From Streptomyces spinosisporus (lineage in GTDB: Bacteria > Actinomycetota > Actinomycetes > Streptomycetales > Streptomycetaceae), in the NCBI RefSeq assembly GCF_022698145.1, contig NZ_JALDAX010000004.1, positions 62,001 to 126,000 of the forward strand: a stretch of DNA of 64,000 bases, read 5' to 3'. The position numbers and the translations under genes were made by a program. The notes beneath the pieces are model-generated. The model made no database searches and was not told the DNA's origin. It saw only the letters and a program-made list of their open reading frames with translations. Positions 18,049 through 25,176 of the stretch are shown here, piece after piece (the first letter of the stretch is position 1; every line of letters begins with the position of its first letter).

Positions 18049-18597
18049 TCAGCTCAGGCTCGTGCCCTGCTCCTTGGCCACCAGCTCGAAGGCGGTCGCG
18101 CCGTCCAGGGACTCGCGGATGATGTCGGCGTGGCCGGCGTGCCGGGCGGTCTCGCGGATCAGATGGAGGCAGAGCCAGCGCACGGAGACCCGGCCCTCCG
18201 GCGGGAACCAGGGCTGGTCGGGCAGCGGGAACGTGTCGTCGAGGCTCGGCACGGAGCGGACGTACGCCTCGGTCTCGGCGGCGACCTTCTCCCAGTACGC
18301 GAGCTGGGACTCCACGCTCTCGCCCTCGACCAGTCGGAACGTCTCGTGCCAGTTGGAGGCGTCGCGCCGGATGGCCGGCGGCTCCTGCCTGGCGCGCGCG
18401 ATCCAGCCCTGCTCGACCTCGGCGACATGCTTGAGCAGCCCGGACAGGGACAGTTCGCTCGCGCTCGGCCTGCTCGCGGCCTGCTCCTCGGTCAGTCCGA
18501 GCAGCGCGCGCCGGATACCGCCGCGCTGCTCCTCCAGGAACGCGAGCAGTGCTCCGCGCTCGTCGCCCTGAGCCTCTGCGGGAACGTGAGTGACCAT
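18049..18597 (-). CDS. DinB/DUF664 family protein
   Basis: A 182-residue four-helix-bundle protein of the DinB/mycothiol-transferase superfamily. The three metal-ligand histidines are plausible: LLKHVAEVEQGW near residue 56, and two in HLIRETARHAGHADIIRESLDG near 148-155. The family includes thiol-dependent S-transferases; the actual substrate is unknown. It ends 24 bp before the padR start on the same strand and is separated from the upstream aldehyde dehydrogenase by a strong terminator. Confidence 0.88.
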   Translation of the reverse strand: MVTHVPAEAQGDERGALLAFLEEQRGGIRRALLGLTEEQAASRPSASELSLSGLLKHVAEVEQGWIARARQEPPAIRRDASNWHETFRLVEGESVESQLAYWEKVAAETEAYVRSVPSLDDTFPLPDQPWFPPEGRVSVRWLCLHLIRETARHAGHADIIRESLDGATAFELVAKEQGTSLS

Positions 18598-18655
18598 GAC
18601 CGGCCGCCTTTCATCGGGTCCTGCCGGGGGCTTCCCCCTGACACCGACGACGCTA

Positions 18656-18692
18656 CGGGCCCTTTAGGACAGCTTCCGTCCTAAAGGGCCCG
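18656..18692 (-). terminator. Terminator after the aldehyde dehydrogenase gene
   Basis: The arms 18656-18670 and 18678-18692 pair over 15 bp (CGGGCCCTTTAGGAC and its complement) around a 7-base loop. It lies 26 bases past the aldehyde dehydrogenase stop and before the DinB gene. There is no long U tract. Confidence 0.8.
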
Positions 18693-18717
18693 CGCGGTCA
18701 CAGGAAATGCGGAAGGG

Positions 18718-20178
18718 CTAGAACGGGAACCCGCTCCGGCCGTGCTGCACCGAGATCCACTTCAGGGTGGTGAAGCACTCGACGGTCGACTCGCCGTTCA
18801 GCCGGCCCACCCCCGAGCTCTTCTCGCCCCCGAAGGGGACGAGCGGCTCGTCGTGGACGGTGCCGTCGTTCACATGGAACATGCCGGTGTCGATCCGCTT
18901 GGCGAAGGACACGCCCCGCTCGACGTCGCCCGTGTGCACGGCGCCACTGAGGCCGTACGGCGTCTCGTTGACGATGCGTACGGCCTCCTCCTCGCCGTCG
19001 AAGGGGATGAGGAAGGCGACCGGGCCGAAGACCTCCTGGCGCAGCAGGGCCGAGTCGGCGGGGACGCCGGTCAGGACGGAGGGCTCGACCAGGTTCTCGG
19101 TGGTCGTGCCGTGCACCAGGGCCGTGGCGCCCTCAGCGATCGCCTGCTCGACGGTGGCCGAAAGGGCGTCGGCCTGCTGGGAGTTGATGACCGGGCCGAT
19201 GACCGTCTGCGGGTCGCGCGGGTCGCCTGCCTTGAGCGTTCTGACCTTGGCGACGAACTTCTCGGTGAACTCGTCGGCGATCGAGCGGTCCACCAGCACC
19301 CGGTTGGCGGCCATGCAGACCTGGCCCTGGTGGACGTAGCGGCTGAAGACGGCCGCGTCGACGGCGTAGTCGATGTCGGCGTCGTCGAGGACCACGATCG
19401 CGCTGTTGCCGCCCAGTTCGAGGACCGAGCGCTTGAAGTGCGAGGCGCAGACGGTGGCCACATGGCGGCCGACCTTGTCGGAACCGGTGAAGGAGATGAC
19501 CTTCGGGATCGGGTGCTCGATGAAGGCGTCGCCGATCTCCGCGATGTCGGTGACCACGACGTTGAGCAGACCGCCGGGCAGGCCCGCGTCCTCGAGGATC
19601 TTCGCGACCAGGGTGCCGCCCGTGACCGGGGTGTTCTGGTGCGGCTTGAGCACCACGGCGTTGCCGAGCGCGAGGGCCGGGGCGACCGACTTGATCGACA
19701 GCAGGAACGGGAAGTTGAAGGGGCTGATGACGCCCACGACCCCCACCGGCACGCGGTAGAGGCGGTTCTCCTTGCCGTCCACCGGCGAGGGGAGGATCTT
19801 GCCCTCGGGGCGGAGCGCCCACTGGATCGACTCGCGCAGGAACTCCTTGGCCAGGTGGAGTTCGAAGCCGGCCTTGAGACGGGTGCCGCCGAGCTCGGCG
19901 ATGATCACCTCGGTGATCTCCTGCTCGCGCTCCTCGATCAGCCGCAGCGCCTTCTCGAAGACGGCCCGGCGCGCGTACGGATTGGTCCGGGCCCACTGCT
20001 TCTGCGCGCGGGCCGCCGCCCGGTACGCCTCGTCGACCTCGTCGACGGTGGCTATGGTGATCGAGGCCAGCTTCTCGCCGTCGTACGGGTTGAAGTCGAT
20101 GATGTCCCAGGAGCCGGTACCCGGGCGCCACTCACCGTCGATGTACTGCTGGGTCAGGTCGGAGAAGTACGACGACAT
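18718..20178 (-). CDS. Aldehyde dehydrogenase (benzaldehyde/vanillin dehydrogenase-like)
   Basis: A 486-residue NAD(P)-dependent aldehyde dehydrogenase of normal length. Visible motifs: VVGVISPFNFPF cofactor region, SFTGSDKVGR, catalytic Glu in VLELGGNSA and catalytic Cys in HQGQVCMAANR; C-terminal PFGGEKSSGVGRLNGE. Sequence flavour is closest to aromatic aldehyde dehydrogenases (XylC/Vdh group), which is a tentative substrate call. It is a single-gene unit bounded by its own terminator, and no aromatic catabolism genes are adjacent. Confidence 0.92.
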   Translation of the reverse strand: MSSYFSDLTQQYIDGEWRPGTGSWDIIDFNPYDGEKLASITIATVDEVDEAYRAAARAQKQWARTNPYARRAVFEKALRLIEEREQEITEVIIAELGGTRLKAGFELHLAKEFLRESIQWALRPEGKILPSPVDGKENRLYRVPVGVVGVISPFNFPFLLSIKSVAPALALGNAVVLKPHQNTPVTGGTLVAKILEDAGLPGGLLNVVVTDIAEIGDAFIEHPIPKVISFTGSDKVGRHVATVCASHFKRSVLELGGNSAIVVLDDADIDYAVDAAVFSRYVHQGQVCMAANRVLVDRSIADEFTEKFVAKVRTLKAGDPRDPQTVIGPVINSQQADALSATVEQAIAEGATALVHGTTTENLVEPSVLTGVPADSALLRQEVFGPVAFLIPFDGEEEAVRIVNETPYGLSGAVHTGDVERGVSFAKRIDTGMFHVNDGTVHDEPLVPFGGEKSSGVGRLNGESTVECFTTLKWISVQHGRSGFPF

Positions 20179-20312
20179 GTGATCCCCAAATCACTAGCAG
20201 ACACACGATCGACAACAGGGTCTGATCACGTGTCATCGTACTGGCGGTAAAGATGAGTTGGGGACTCCGTGCAATCTTCTGGGGAGAACCTCGGGGAAGT
20301 TGGCGGAGAAAC

Positions 20313-21173
20313 CTAGGACAACTGCAGCAGACCGCGCAGCAGATCGCGGCTCTCGTCCGGCCCGGGGCTGTCCTGCTGCAGTTCCTTCAGCGCACGCTCG
20401 TACTGGGCGACGTCCTCGTGCTTGTCCAGGTAGAGCGCGCTGGTGAGCTGCTCCAGATAGACGACGTCCGACAGATCGGACTCCGGGAAGCTGAGGATGG
20501 TGAACGCACCGCTCTCGCCCGAGTGACCGCCGAACCTGAACGGCATGACCTGCAGCCGTACGTTGGGCCGCTGCGAGATCTCGATCAGATGCTCCAGCTG
20601 TCCGCGCATCACCTCGCGGTCGCCGTAGGGGCGGCGCAGGGCGGCCTCGTCCAGGACGACATGGAAGTCGGGGGCGTGCTCGGAGACGAGGTTCTTCTGC
20701 CGCTCCAGCCGCAGCGCCACCCGCTTCTCGACGTCGGAGGTGCTCGCGCCCTGCATGCCCCGTCGCACGACCGCGCGCGCGTACTCCTCCGTCTGCAGCA
20801 GGCCGTGCACGAACTGCACCTCGTAGGCCCGGATCAGATGGGCCGCGCCCTCCAGGCCGACATAGGTGGGGAACCAGCTCGGCAGGACGTCGGAGTAACT
20901 GTGCCACCAGCCCGCGACGTTGGCCTCGCGGGCGAGGGAGACGAGCTGGTTGCGCTCCTGCTCGTCGGTGATGCCGTACAGGGTCAGCAGGTCCTCGACG
21001 TCCCGCGTCTTGAAGCTCACGCGGCCCAGTTCCATCCGGCTGATTTTCGACTCCGAGGCACGGATCGAGTACCCCGCGGCTTCGCGGGTGATGCCGCGCG
21101 CCTCGCGCAGTCGCCTGAGTTGCGAGCCGAGCAGCATGCGCCGCACCACCGATCCGGGCTCTCCCACGCTCAC
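20313..21173 (-). CDS. XRE-family regulator with DUF5753 (Scr1-type)
   Basis: A 286-residue protein. Residues about 15-70 form the XRE HTH (LRRLREARGITREAAGYSIR, ESKISRMELGR), and the rest is the DUF5753 domain with WWHSYSDVLPSWFPTYVGLE, LLQTEEYARAV and RLQVMPF, all typical of this Streptomyces-expanded family (WhiJ-like). Such proteins work with a small DUF397 protein in developmental control. I chose GTG at 21173 because GGGGAGG lies 9 bases upstream. Divergent from the ATPase gene; the DUF397 gene is 1.1 kb away, so all three form a regulatory trio. Confidence 0.93.
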   Translation of the reverse strand: MSVGEPGSVVRRMLLGSQLRRLREARGITREAAGYSIRASESKISRMELGRVSFKTRDVEDLLTLYGITDEQERNQLVSLAREANVAGWWHSYSDVLPSWFPTYVGLEGAAHLIRAYEVQFVHGLLQTEEYARAVVRRGMQGASTSDVEKRVALRLERQKNLVSEHAPDFHVVLDEAALRRPYGDREVMRGQLEHLIEISQRPNVRLQVMPFRFGGHSGESGAFTILSFPESDLSDVVYLEQLTSALYLDKHEDVAQYERALKELQQDSPGPDESRDLLRGLLQLS

Positions 21174-21366
21174 GTTCGCCAGCCTCCCCAACGCTTCAGG
21201 GGCCAGAGTCTGCCACTAAAACACTCCGAGCAGTACTCGTCCGATTACAGAGATGGAAAGAAGTCAAAGATTCCGCACAAGAGTAGGGACGGAGTTGGCA
21301 ACCAGAGGGAGAGAAGATGGCGGAAAAAATGCCCCACAAGCGGTACGGGAACGGCCAATTCGGTCT

Positions 21367-21397
21367 CGTGCACGTGCATCTGCACCTTGCATCTGCA
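21367..21397 (+). promoter_or_regulatory. 31-bp element upstream of the ATPase gene, shared with the DUF397 gene
   Basis: Reads CGTGCACGTGCATCTGC then ACCT then TGCATCTGCA. TGCATCTGC occurs twice. An almost identical element, differing by one base of length and a few bases in the spacer, lies in the same orientation relative to the DUF397 gene at 22395-22424. It is about 70 bases upstream of the ATPase start. A common operator for the XRE regulator is the simplest reading. Confidence 0.7.
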
Positions 21398-21468
21398 CCG
21401 CGCATCCGAAACCATGGTCCCGCGCCACCGCTGCATCGCAACGACCGCGAATTCCGGGAGTGCCTCGC

Positions 21469-21981
21469 ATGGGGACGAATGGATCGACCATGCTCGAGCC
21501 GTTACGGCAGGGCCTTCCGCCGCTTGACCCCGCGGCCGTGTCCAACGCCGCGTCCTGCGCCCTCCCCGCACGCTACGAGGCCGTGCGCGAGGCCAGGGCC
21601 TTCACCCGCAGAATGCTCGACCAGTGGGAGATCGGCGACCGCTTCGACGACGTGTGCCTGGTGGTCTCGGAACTCGTCACCAATTCCCTGCGGCACGGCC
21701 TGCCGGCCGGCACCCTGTGCACCGCGGACCAGAGCCCGCCCGTACGGCTGCATCTGATGCGCTGGACCGAGCGGCTGGTGTGCGCCGTGCGCGACCCGAG
21801 CCAGGCGAGCCCGGTGGCCCGTGAGGGGGCGGACGACTTCGCCGCGGAGTCGGGCCGTGGCCTGTTCCTCGTCGACTCCTTCGCCGACAGCTGGGGCTGG
21901 CACCCGATGGCGGGCACGCTCGGCGGCAAGGTCGTCTGGGCGCTGTTCCGGCTGCCGCACACACCGAGGTCCGGCGAGTAG
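21469..21981 (+). CDS. RsbW-like ATP-binding (HATPase) regulatory protein
   Basis: A 170-residue single-domain histidine-kinase-like ATPase of the anti-sigma class. N box: VCLVVSELVTNSLRHG (about 62-77). G1-like box: FAAESGRGLFLVDSFADSWGW. The family includes anti-sigma serine kinases and many Streptomyces proteins of unknown role found next to XRE/DUF397 pairs. I chose ATG at 21469, with GGGAG 9 bases upstream, because the open frame further upstream runs through the regulatory element. Divergent from the XRE gene. Confidence 0.88.
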   Translation: MGTNGSTMLEPLRQGLPPLDPAAVSNAASCALPARYEAVREARAFTRRMLDQWEIGDRFDDVCLVVSELVTNSLRHGLPAGTLCTADQSPPVRLHLMRWTERLVCAVRDPSQASPVAREGADDFAAESGRGLFLVDSFADSWGWHPMAGTLGGKVVWALFRLPHTPRSGE

Positions 21982-22073
21982 GACGACCGGGCGTTTTCTG
22001 ACGCCCGGCATCTACGCGCGTCACCGCATGTGAGGGACCGATCGCCCCGAGTTGCCCCGGGGCCTGCGGGCCG

Positions 22074-22316
22074 TCAGCCCGCTATCAGGTGGTCGAACTC
22101 GCCGTCCTTGATGCCGAGGAGCATCGCCTCGATCTCCGCGCGGGTGTAGACGAGCGCGGGCCCGTCCGGGAAACGCGAGTTGCGGACGGCGACCTCTCCG
22201 TCGGGCAGCCTGGCGAACTCCACGCAGGAGCCCTGCGAGTTGCTGTGCCGGCTCTTCTGCCAGGACACCCCGTCCAACTCCGTGGCTGCCATGCCGTTGT
22301 ACACGTCCCGGTCCAC
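22074..22316 (-). CDS. DUF397 domain protein
   Basis: An 80-residue small acidic protein with the DUF397 core: SWQKSRHSNSQGSCVEFARL, VAVRNSRFPDGPALVYTRAEIEAML and GEFDHLI. DUF397 proteins are the small partners of Scr1/WhiJ-type XRE regulators. The GTG start has GGGGAG 6 bases upstream; an internal ATG eight codons later is possible. It carries its own copy of the shared upstream element (22395-22424) and is convergent with the ATPase gene. Confidence 0.92.
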   Translation of the reverse strand: MDRDVYNGMAATELDGVSWQKSRHSNSQGSCVEFARLPDGEVAVRNSRFPDGPALVYTRAEIEAMLLGIKDGEFDHLIAG

Positions 22317-22394
22317 AGGTCGCTCCCCGGTGGTGCGGTGGCCCAGGGGCCATTGATGCAGTAGTCAACTGCCCGGATCATAACCCTGTTCATG

Positions 22395-22424
22395 TGCAGA
22401 TGCATGAGCAGATGCACGTGCACG
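22395..22424 (-). promoter_or_regulatory. 30-bp element upstream of the DUF397 gene, copy of the ATPase-gene element
   Basis: On the minus strand it reads CGTGCACGTGCATCTGC, TCA, TGCATCTGCA, against CGTGCACGTGCATCTGC, ACCT, TGCATCTGCA in front of the ATPase gene. It ends about 78 bases before the DUF397 start, similar to the spacing at the other copy. Outside the element the two regions are not obviously alike, which argues for selection on the element itself. Confidence 0.7.
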
Positions 22425-22460
22425 CGGGGTGGTCCTGCGGTTACAGCTTTGACGCGTGCT

Positions 22461-22955
22461 TTACCCGACCCGTTCCAGCGTCTGCCCCAAAGCTCGCAGG
22501 ACATGCGACCGCCAGCCGCCGCCCATGATCCTGCGCGCCATGAGCTGAGCCGGGTCGTCGGGGTCAAAACCCTCGTGCACTAGGAAGAGACGCGTACCGC
22601 GGCCTTCCTGTTCCAGCGTCCAGGTGATGGTCCAGTCCGCGGGATGCTCCGGATCGGCGTCGGCCCAGCGCAGGGACAGCATCCGCTCGACGTCGTAGCC
22701 GAGAACCTGTACGTCCACGACGCCGGAGAAGTTCGTGTTGGGCCGGGGCACGGAGGTCATGCGGTAGCGGTGGCCCACCTCCAGCCGGAAGTCCTCCGCG
22801 CCCGGCATCTGCCACTGCACGAGCAGGCCGGGCTCGGTCAGGGCGCGCCAGACCTTGGCGGGCGGGTGGGGGAAGAACCGGTCGACGCGGATGACGGTGA
22901 GGTCGTCGTCGGGGATTTCCGGGAAGCCGGGGGTTTCGGGGAACTCGGTGCTCAT
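22461..22955 (-). CDS. SRPBCC (AHSA1-like) protein
   Basis: A 164-residue START-like fold protein: VIRVDRFFPHPPAKVWRALTEPGLLVQWQMP opening, SVPRPNTNFSGVVDVQV middle, and the C-terminal HEGFDPDD and GGGWRSHVLRALGQTLE, as in AHSA1/polyketide-cyclase-like proteins. The ligand is unknown. Its ATG overlaps the stop of the ArsR gene (22952-22955), the very common ArsR-SRPBCC coupling. It is the last gene of a three-gene operon. Confidence 0.92.
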   Translation of the reverse strand: MSTEFPETPGFPEIPDDDLTVIRVDRFFPHPPAKVWRALTEPGLLVQWQMPGAEDFRLEVGHRYRMTSVPRPNTNFSGVVDVQVLGYDVERMLSLRWADADPEHPADWTITWTLEQEGRGTRLFLVHEGFDPDDPAQLMARRIMGGGWRSHVLRALGQTLERVG

Positions 22956-23305
22956 GCCGGTTCATCGTCGGGCATGCGGTCGAGCAGTGCGCCGAGGCCC
23001 GTCAGCCGCTCGCGCCAGAACCGCTCGTACGGATGGAGCCAGTCCTGCACATCGGCGAGCGGGGCCGCCTCCAGGCGGTAGATGCGCTGCCGGCCGTTGC
23101 GCTGCTCGGAGACGAGACCGGCCTCCCGGAGCACCTTGAGGTGTTCCGAGAGGCTGGGGCGGCGCATGTCGAAGTGGTCGGCCAGGGCCTGGACGGGCTG
23201 CGGCCCTCCGTCGCGGAGCAGCCGCAGCACCTCGCGGCGGGTCGAGTTGGCGAGCGCGGCGAAGACGCGGTCCGCCTCCGCCGCGCGGGTACCGGTTGCG
23301 GTCAT
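22952..23305 (-). CDS. ArsR-family repressor
   Basis: A 117-residue winged-helix protein: VFAALANSTRREVLRLLRDGGPQPVQALADHFDMRRPSLSEHLKVLREAGLVSEQRNGRQRIYRLE. No metal-binding Cys cluster (ELCVC) is present, so it is not a metal sensor of the classical type. It sits between the glyoxalase gene (10 bp upstream) and the SRPBCC gene (4 bp overlap). The strong dyads in front of the operon (23710-23761) are the likely autoregulatory operator. Confidence 0.94.
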   Translation of the reverse strand: MTATGTRAAEADRVFAALANSTRREVLRLLRDGGPQPVQALADHFDMRRPSLSEHLKVLREAGLVSEQRNGRQRIYRLEAAPLADVQDWLHPYERFWRERLTGLGALLDRMPDDEPA

Positions 23306-23315
23306 GCCCGCCTTT

Positions 23316-23702
23316 CTACTGGTGCGCCTCCGTCGGATGCGCCTCCGTCAGCAGCATCAGACCGTTGCCGTCGGGGTCCGTGAAGGAGGCCATGCGGCCC
23401 CACGGAAGATCGTCCGGACCCTGCACCCGGACACCCGCCTCGGCGAGCCGGGCGCAGTCGGCGTCGACATCGGTCGTGACCAACATGATCCCCCGGGCCT
23501 CGCCGGGCCGGAAATCCCCCATCCCCGGACCGGAGAGCGTGAAGACGGTCTGCGCGCCCTTCGGCGCCACCTGGAGCCAGCGCCCCTGGGGGGTGTCGAG
23601 GTCGGAGGTGACCTCGAAGCCGAGGACGTCCGTGTAGAAGCGCAGGGCGCGGTCCTGGTCGGCGACGGGGAGGGTGACGAAGGAGGCGTGGGTGATGTTC
23701 AT
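23316..23702 (-). CDS. Glyoxalase/bleomycin resistance (VOC) superfamily protein
   Basis: A 128-residue VOC protein: VTLPVADQDRALRFYTDVLGFEVTSDL, RWLQVAPKGAQTVF, DCARLAEAGVRV and MASFTDPDGNGLMLLTE. Close in character to the glyoxalases that accompany ArsR/SRPBCC genes; substrate unknown. It is the first gene of the operon. The ATG lies only 7 bases from the predicted -10, so the mRNA is probably leaderless. Confidence 0.93.
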   Translation of the reverse strand: MNITHASFVTLPVADQDRALRFYTDVLGFEVTSDLDTPQGRWLQVAPKGAQTVFTLSGPGMGDFRPGEARGIMLVTTDVDADCARLAEAGVRVQGPDDLPWGRMASFTDPDGNGLMLLTEAHPTEAHQ

Positions 23703-23709
23703 GGGGACG

Positions 23710-23761
23710 ACGATACGTAGGACTTTCCCTACGCGTCAACCGTAGGGAAAGTCCTACGTAT
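23710..23761 (-). promoter_or_regulatory. Promoter and double dyad operator of the glyoxalase-ArsR-SRPBCC operon
   Basis: The arms 23713-23733 and 23741-23761 are exact 21 bp reverse complements with a 7-base centre. Each arm itself holds the dyad CGTAGG-N6-CCTACG. On the minus strand the centre is -35 TTGACG (23734-23739) and the outer edge is -10 TATCGT (23710-23715), 18 bp apart, so one dyad fills the promoter spacer and the other lies just upstream. Transcription should start at or next to the glyoxalase ATG. Confidence 0.85.
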
Positions 23762-23937
23762 GAGGCGATGCGGGCCCGCTGTCAACGGGTGAGGGCGAAC
23801 CGGAGGGCGCAAGTCCTGTCGGTAAATCTCACAGGCGCTCCCCATGGGGCCACGGGGTGCTGCTGGTAGCTTGCTGCGGGCGTTCGGTCTCCCGGCCGGG
23901 CGCGTGGCCACCAACTGCTACAGCTTGGGAGCTTCCA

Positions 23938-24477
23938 GTGACTTCGGCGACCTTCACGCGTCCCTCTCGCACGGTGTCGCGCCGGCAGGTGCGGATCGCG
24001 GCGGCGGCCGCGGGCCTGGTGGGCGCACTCGTACTGAGCGCATGCAGCGACGGCGGCGACTCCAAGGACGACTCCTCGTCCACCCCCTCCTCCTCCGCCG
24101 CGTCGAGCGCGGACACGGGCGGCGGCACGGGCAGCAGCTCCGGCGGGACCACGGACTCCTCCGACGACCTGCAGGGCAGCTGGCTCGCCACGACCGGCGG
24201 CAAGGCCGTGGCGCTGGTCATCAACGGCAAGCAGGCCGGGCTCTTCTCGACCGGCGGGACCGTGTGCAGCGGCACCGCGGGCAAGGAGGCCGGGATGAAG
24301 ATGCTCCATCTGACGTGCACGGACGGCAGCAAGGGCCGTACGACCGGCATGGTCGACTCCGTGTCCGGCAGCGCGATGCAGATCACCTGGTCGGGCAGCG
24401 TCGGCAAGGAGACGTACACCAAGTCCAAGGGCGGATCGCTGCCTACGGGGCTGCCCACGGCGAGCCTCGGGCAGTAG
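23938..24477 (+). CDS. Secreted lipoprotein of unknown function
   Basis: A 179-residue lipoprotein precursor. The signal peptide starts with SRRQVR, a possible twin-arginine motif, and ends with the lipobox LSAC (Cys at residue 36). A Ser/Gly-rich linker of about 45 residues follows, then a small globular domain (about 85-165) with two cysteines (CSGTAG, LTCTDG). I do not recognise the domain. GTG start with GGGAG 6 bases upstream. A second lipoprotein gene follows after 93 bp. Confidence 0.82.
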   Translation: MTSATFTRPSRTVSRRQVRIAAAAAGLVGALVLSACSDGGDSKDDSSSTPSSSAASSADTGGGTGSSSGGTTDSSDDLQGSWLATTGGKAVALVINGKQAGLFSTGGTVCSGTAGKEAGMKMLHLTCTDGSKGRTTGMVDSVSGSAMQITWSGSVGKETYTKSKGGSLPTGLPTASLGQ

Positions 24478-24570
24478 CCACCGGGGGCGCGCAACCGCCG
24501 CGAGGGCGCCTGCGTGATGATCCATGCACGCGATCCCCGGCGTCACGCCGCAGAGCACCCAAGGACCACC

Positions 24571-25104
24571 ATGCGCGCCAGCTCCCTCACCGTCGCCGCT
24601 CTTGCCGCGGCTCTTCTTCTGTCCGCGTGCGACGACGGCGGTGACAGTGGCGGTGATGGCGGTGGCAGCAGCGCGGGCCGGGCCGGCGGCGCGTGCACGC
24701 TCGGCCACACCGGCGTGCAGATCGCGGCGAGCGCCGCACCGTCCGCCGGCGACACGGGCACCGTCACCGTCACGCTCACCAACCAGGGCGCCGAGTGCAC
24801 TCTCAATGGCTTCCCCGGGGTCGGCCTCCGGGCGGACGGCGCGTCGAGCACCGTCCCCGCCGACCGGGCCGCCAAGGCCCAGAAGCTGACCCTCGCCAAG
24901 GACGCCACCGCCTCTTTCACCATCACGTACGTCCGGGGCGGGGCGGGCGCCGCCAAGAGCCTCGCCGTGAAGACGGGGACGTTCACCCTGCCCGGCTCCG
25001 CCGAGAAGCACAGCTTCACGTGGTCGTACGGCGATGTCGCCCTCAAGGGCGGCGGGGACGAGCCGAACGCCTCGGTGACGGCCTTCCAGCAGTCCGGCGA
25101 CTGA
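24571..25104 (+). CDS. DUF4232 family lipoprotein
   Basis: A 177-residue lipoprotein: signal MRASSLTVAALAAALLLSAC with lipobox LSAC, a Gly/Ser/Asp linker, then a DUF4232 beta-sandwich (TVTVTLTNQGAECTLNGFPGVGLRADG, KLTLAKDATASFTITYV). DUF4232 proteins are common exported actinomycete lipoproteins of unknown role. ATG with AAGGA upstream. It is convergent with the DUF2786 gene. Confidence 0.9.
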   Translation: MRASSLTVAALAAALLLSACDDGGDSGGDGGGSSAGRAGGACTLGHTGVQIAASAAPSAGDTGTVTVTLTNQGAECTLNGFPGVGLRADGASSTVPADRAAKAQKLTLAKDATASFTITYVRGGAGAAKSLAVKTGTFTLPGSAEKHSFTWSYGDVALKGGGDEPNASVTAFQQSGD

Positions 25105-25122
25105 CGCGCGGACCGTATCGGG

Positions 25123-25176
25123 CGTCTCACGCGTTTCGTGTGTCTCACGCGTCTCGCGCGTCTCTCCCGTCTCGCG
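25123..25176. repeat. Three tandem 18-bp repeats at the DUF2786 stop
   Basis: Units at 25123-25140, 25141-25158 and 25159-25176 follow the pattern CGTCTCACGCGTCTCGCG with a few changes. They cover the last residues (RDGRDARDA) and the stop of the DUF2786 gene and run into the convergent intergenic gap. Confidence 0.7.

Noticed and set aside
20186..20240. PafBC-like promoter upstream of the aldehyde dehydrogenase gene
   Set aside because: TTGTCG is present but spacing to TAGTGA and the GTG part of the motif do not match the consensus.
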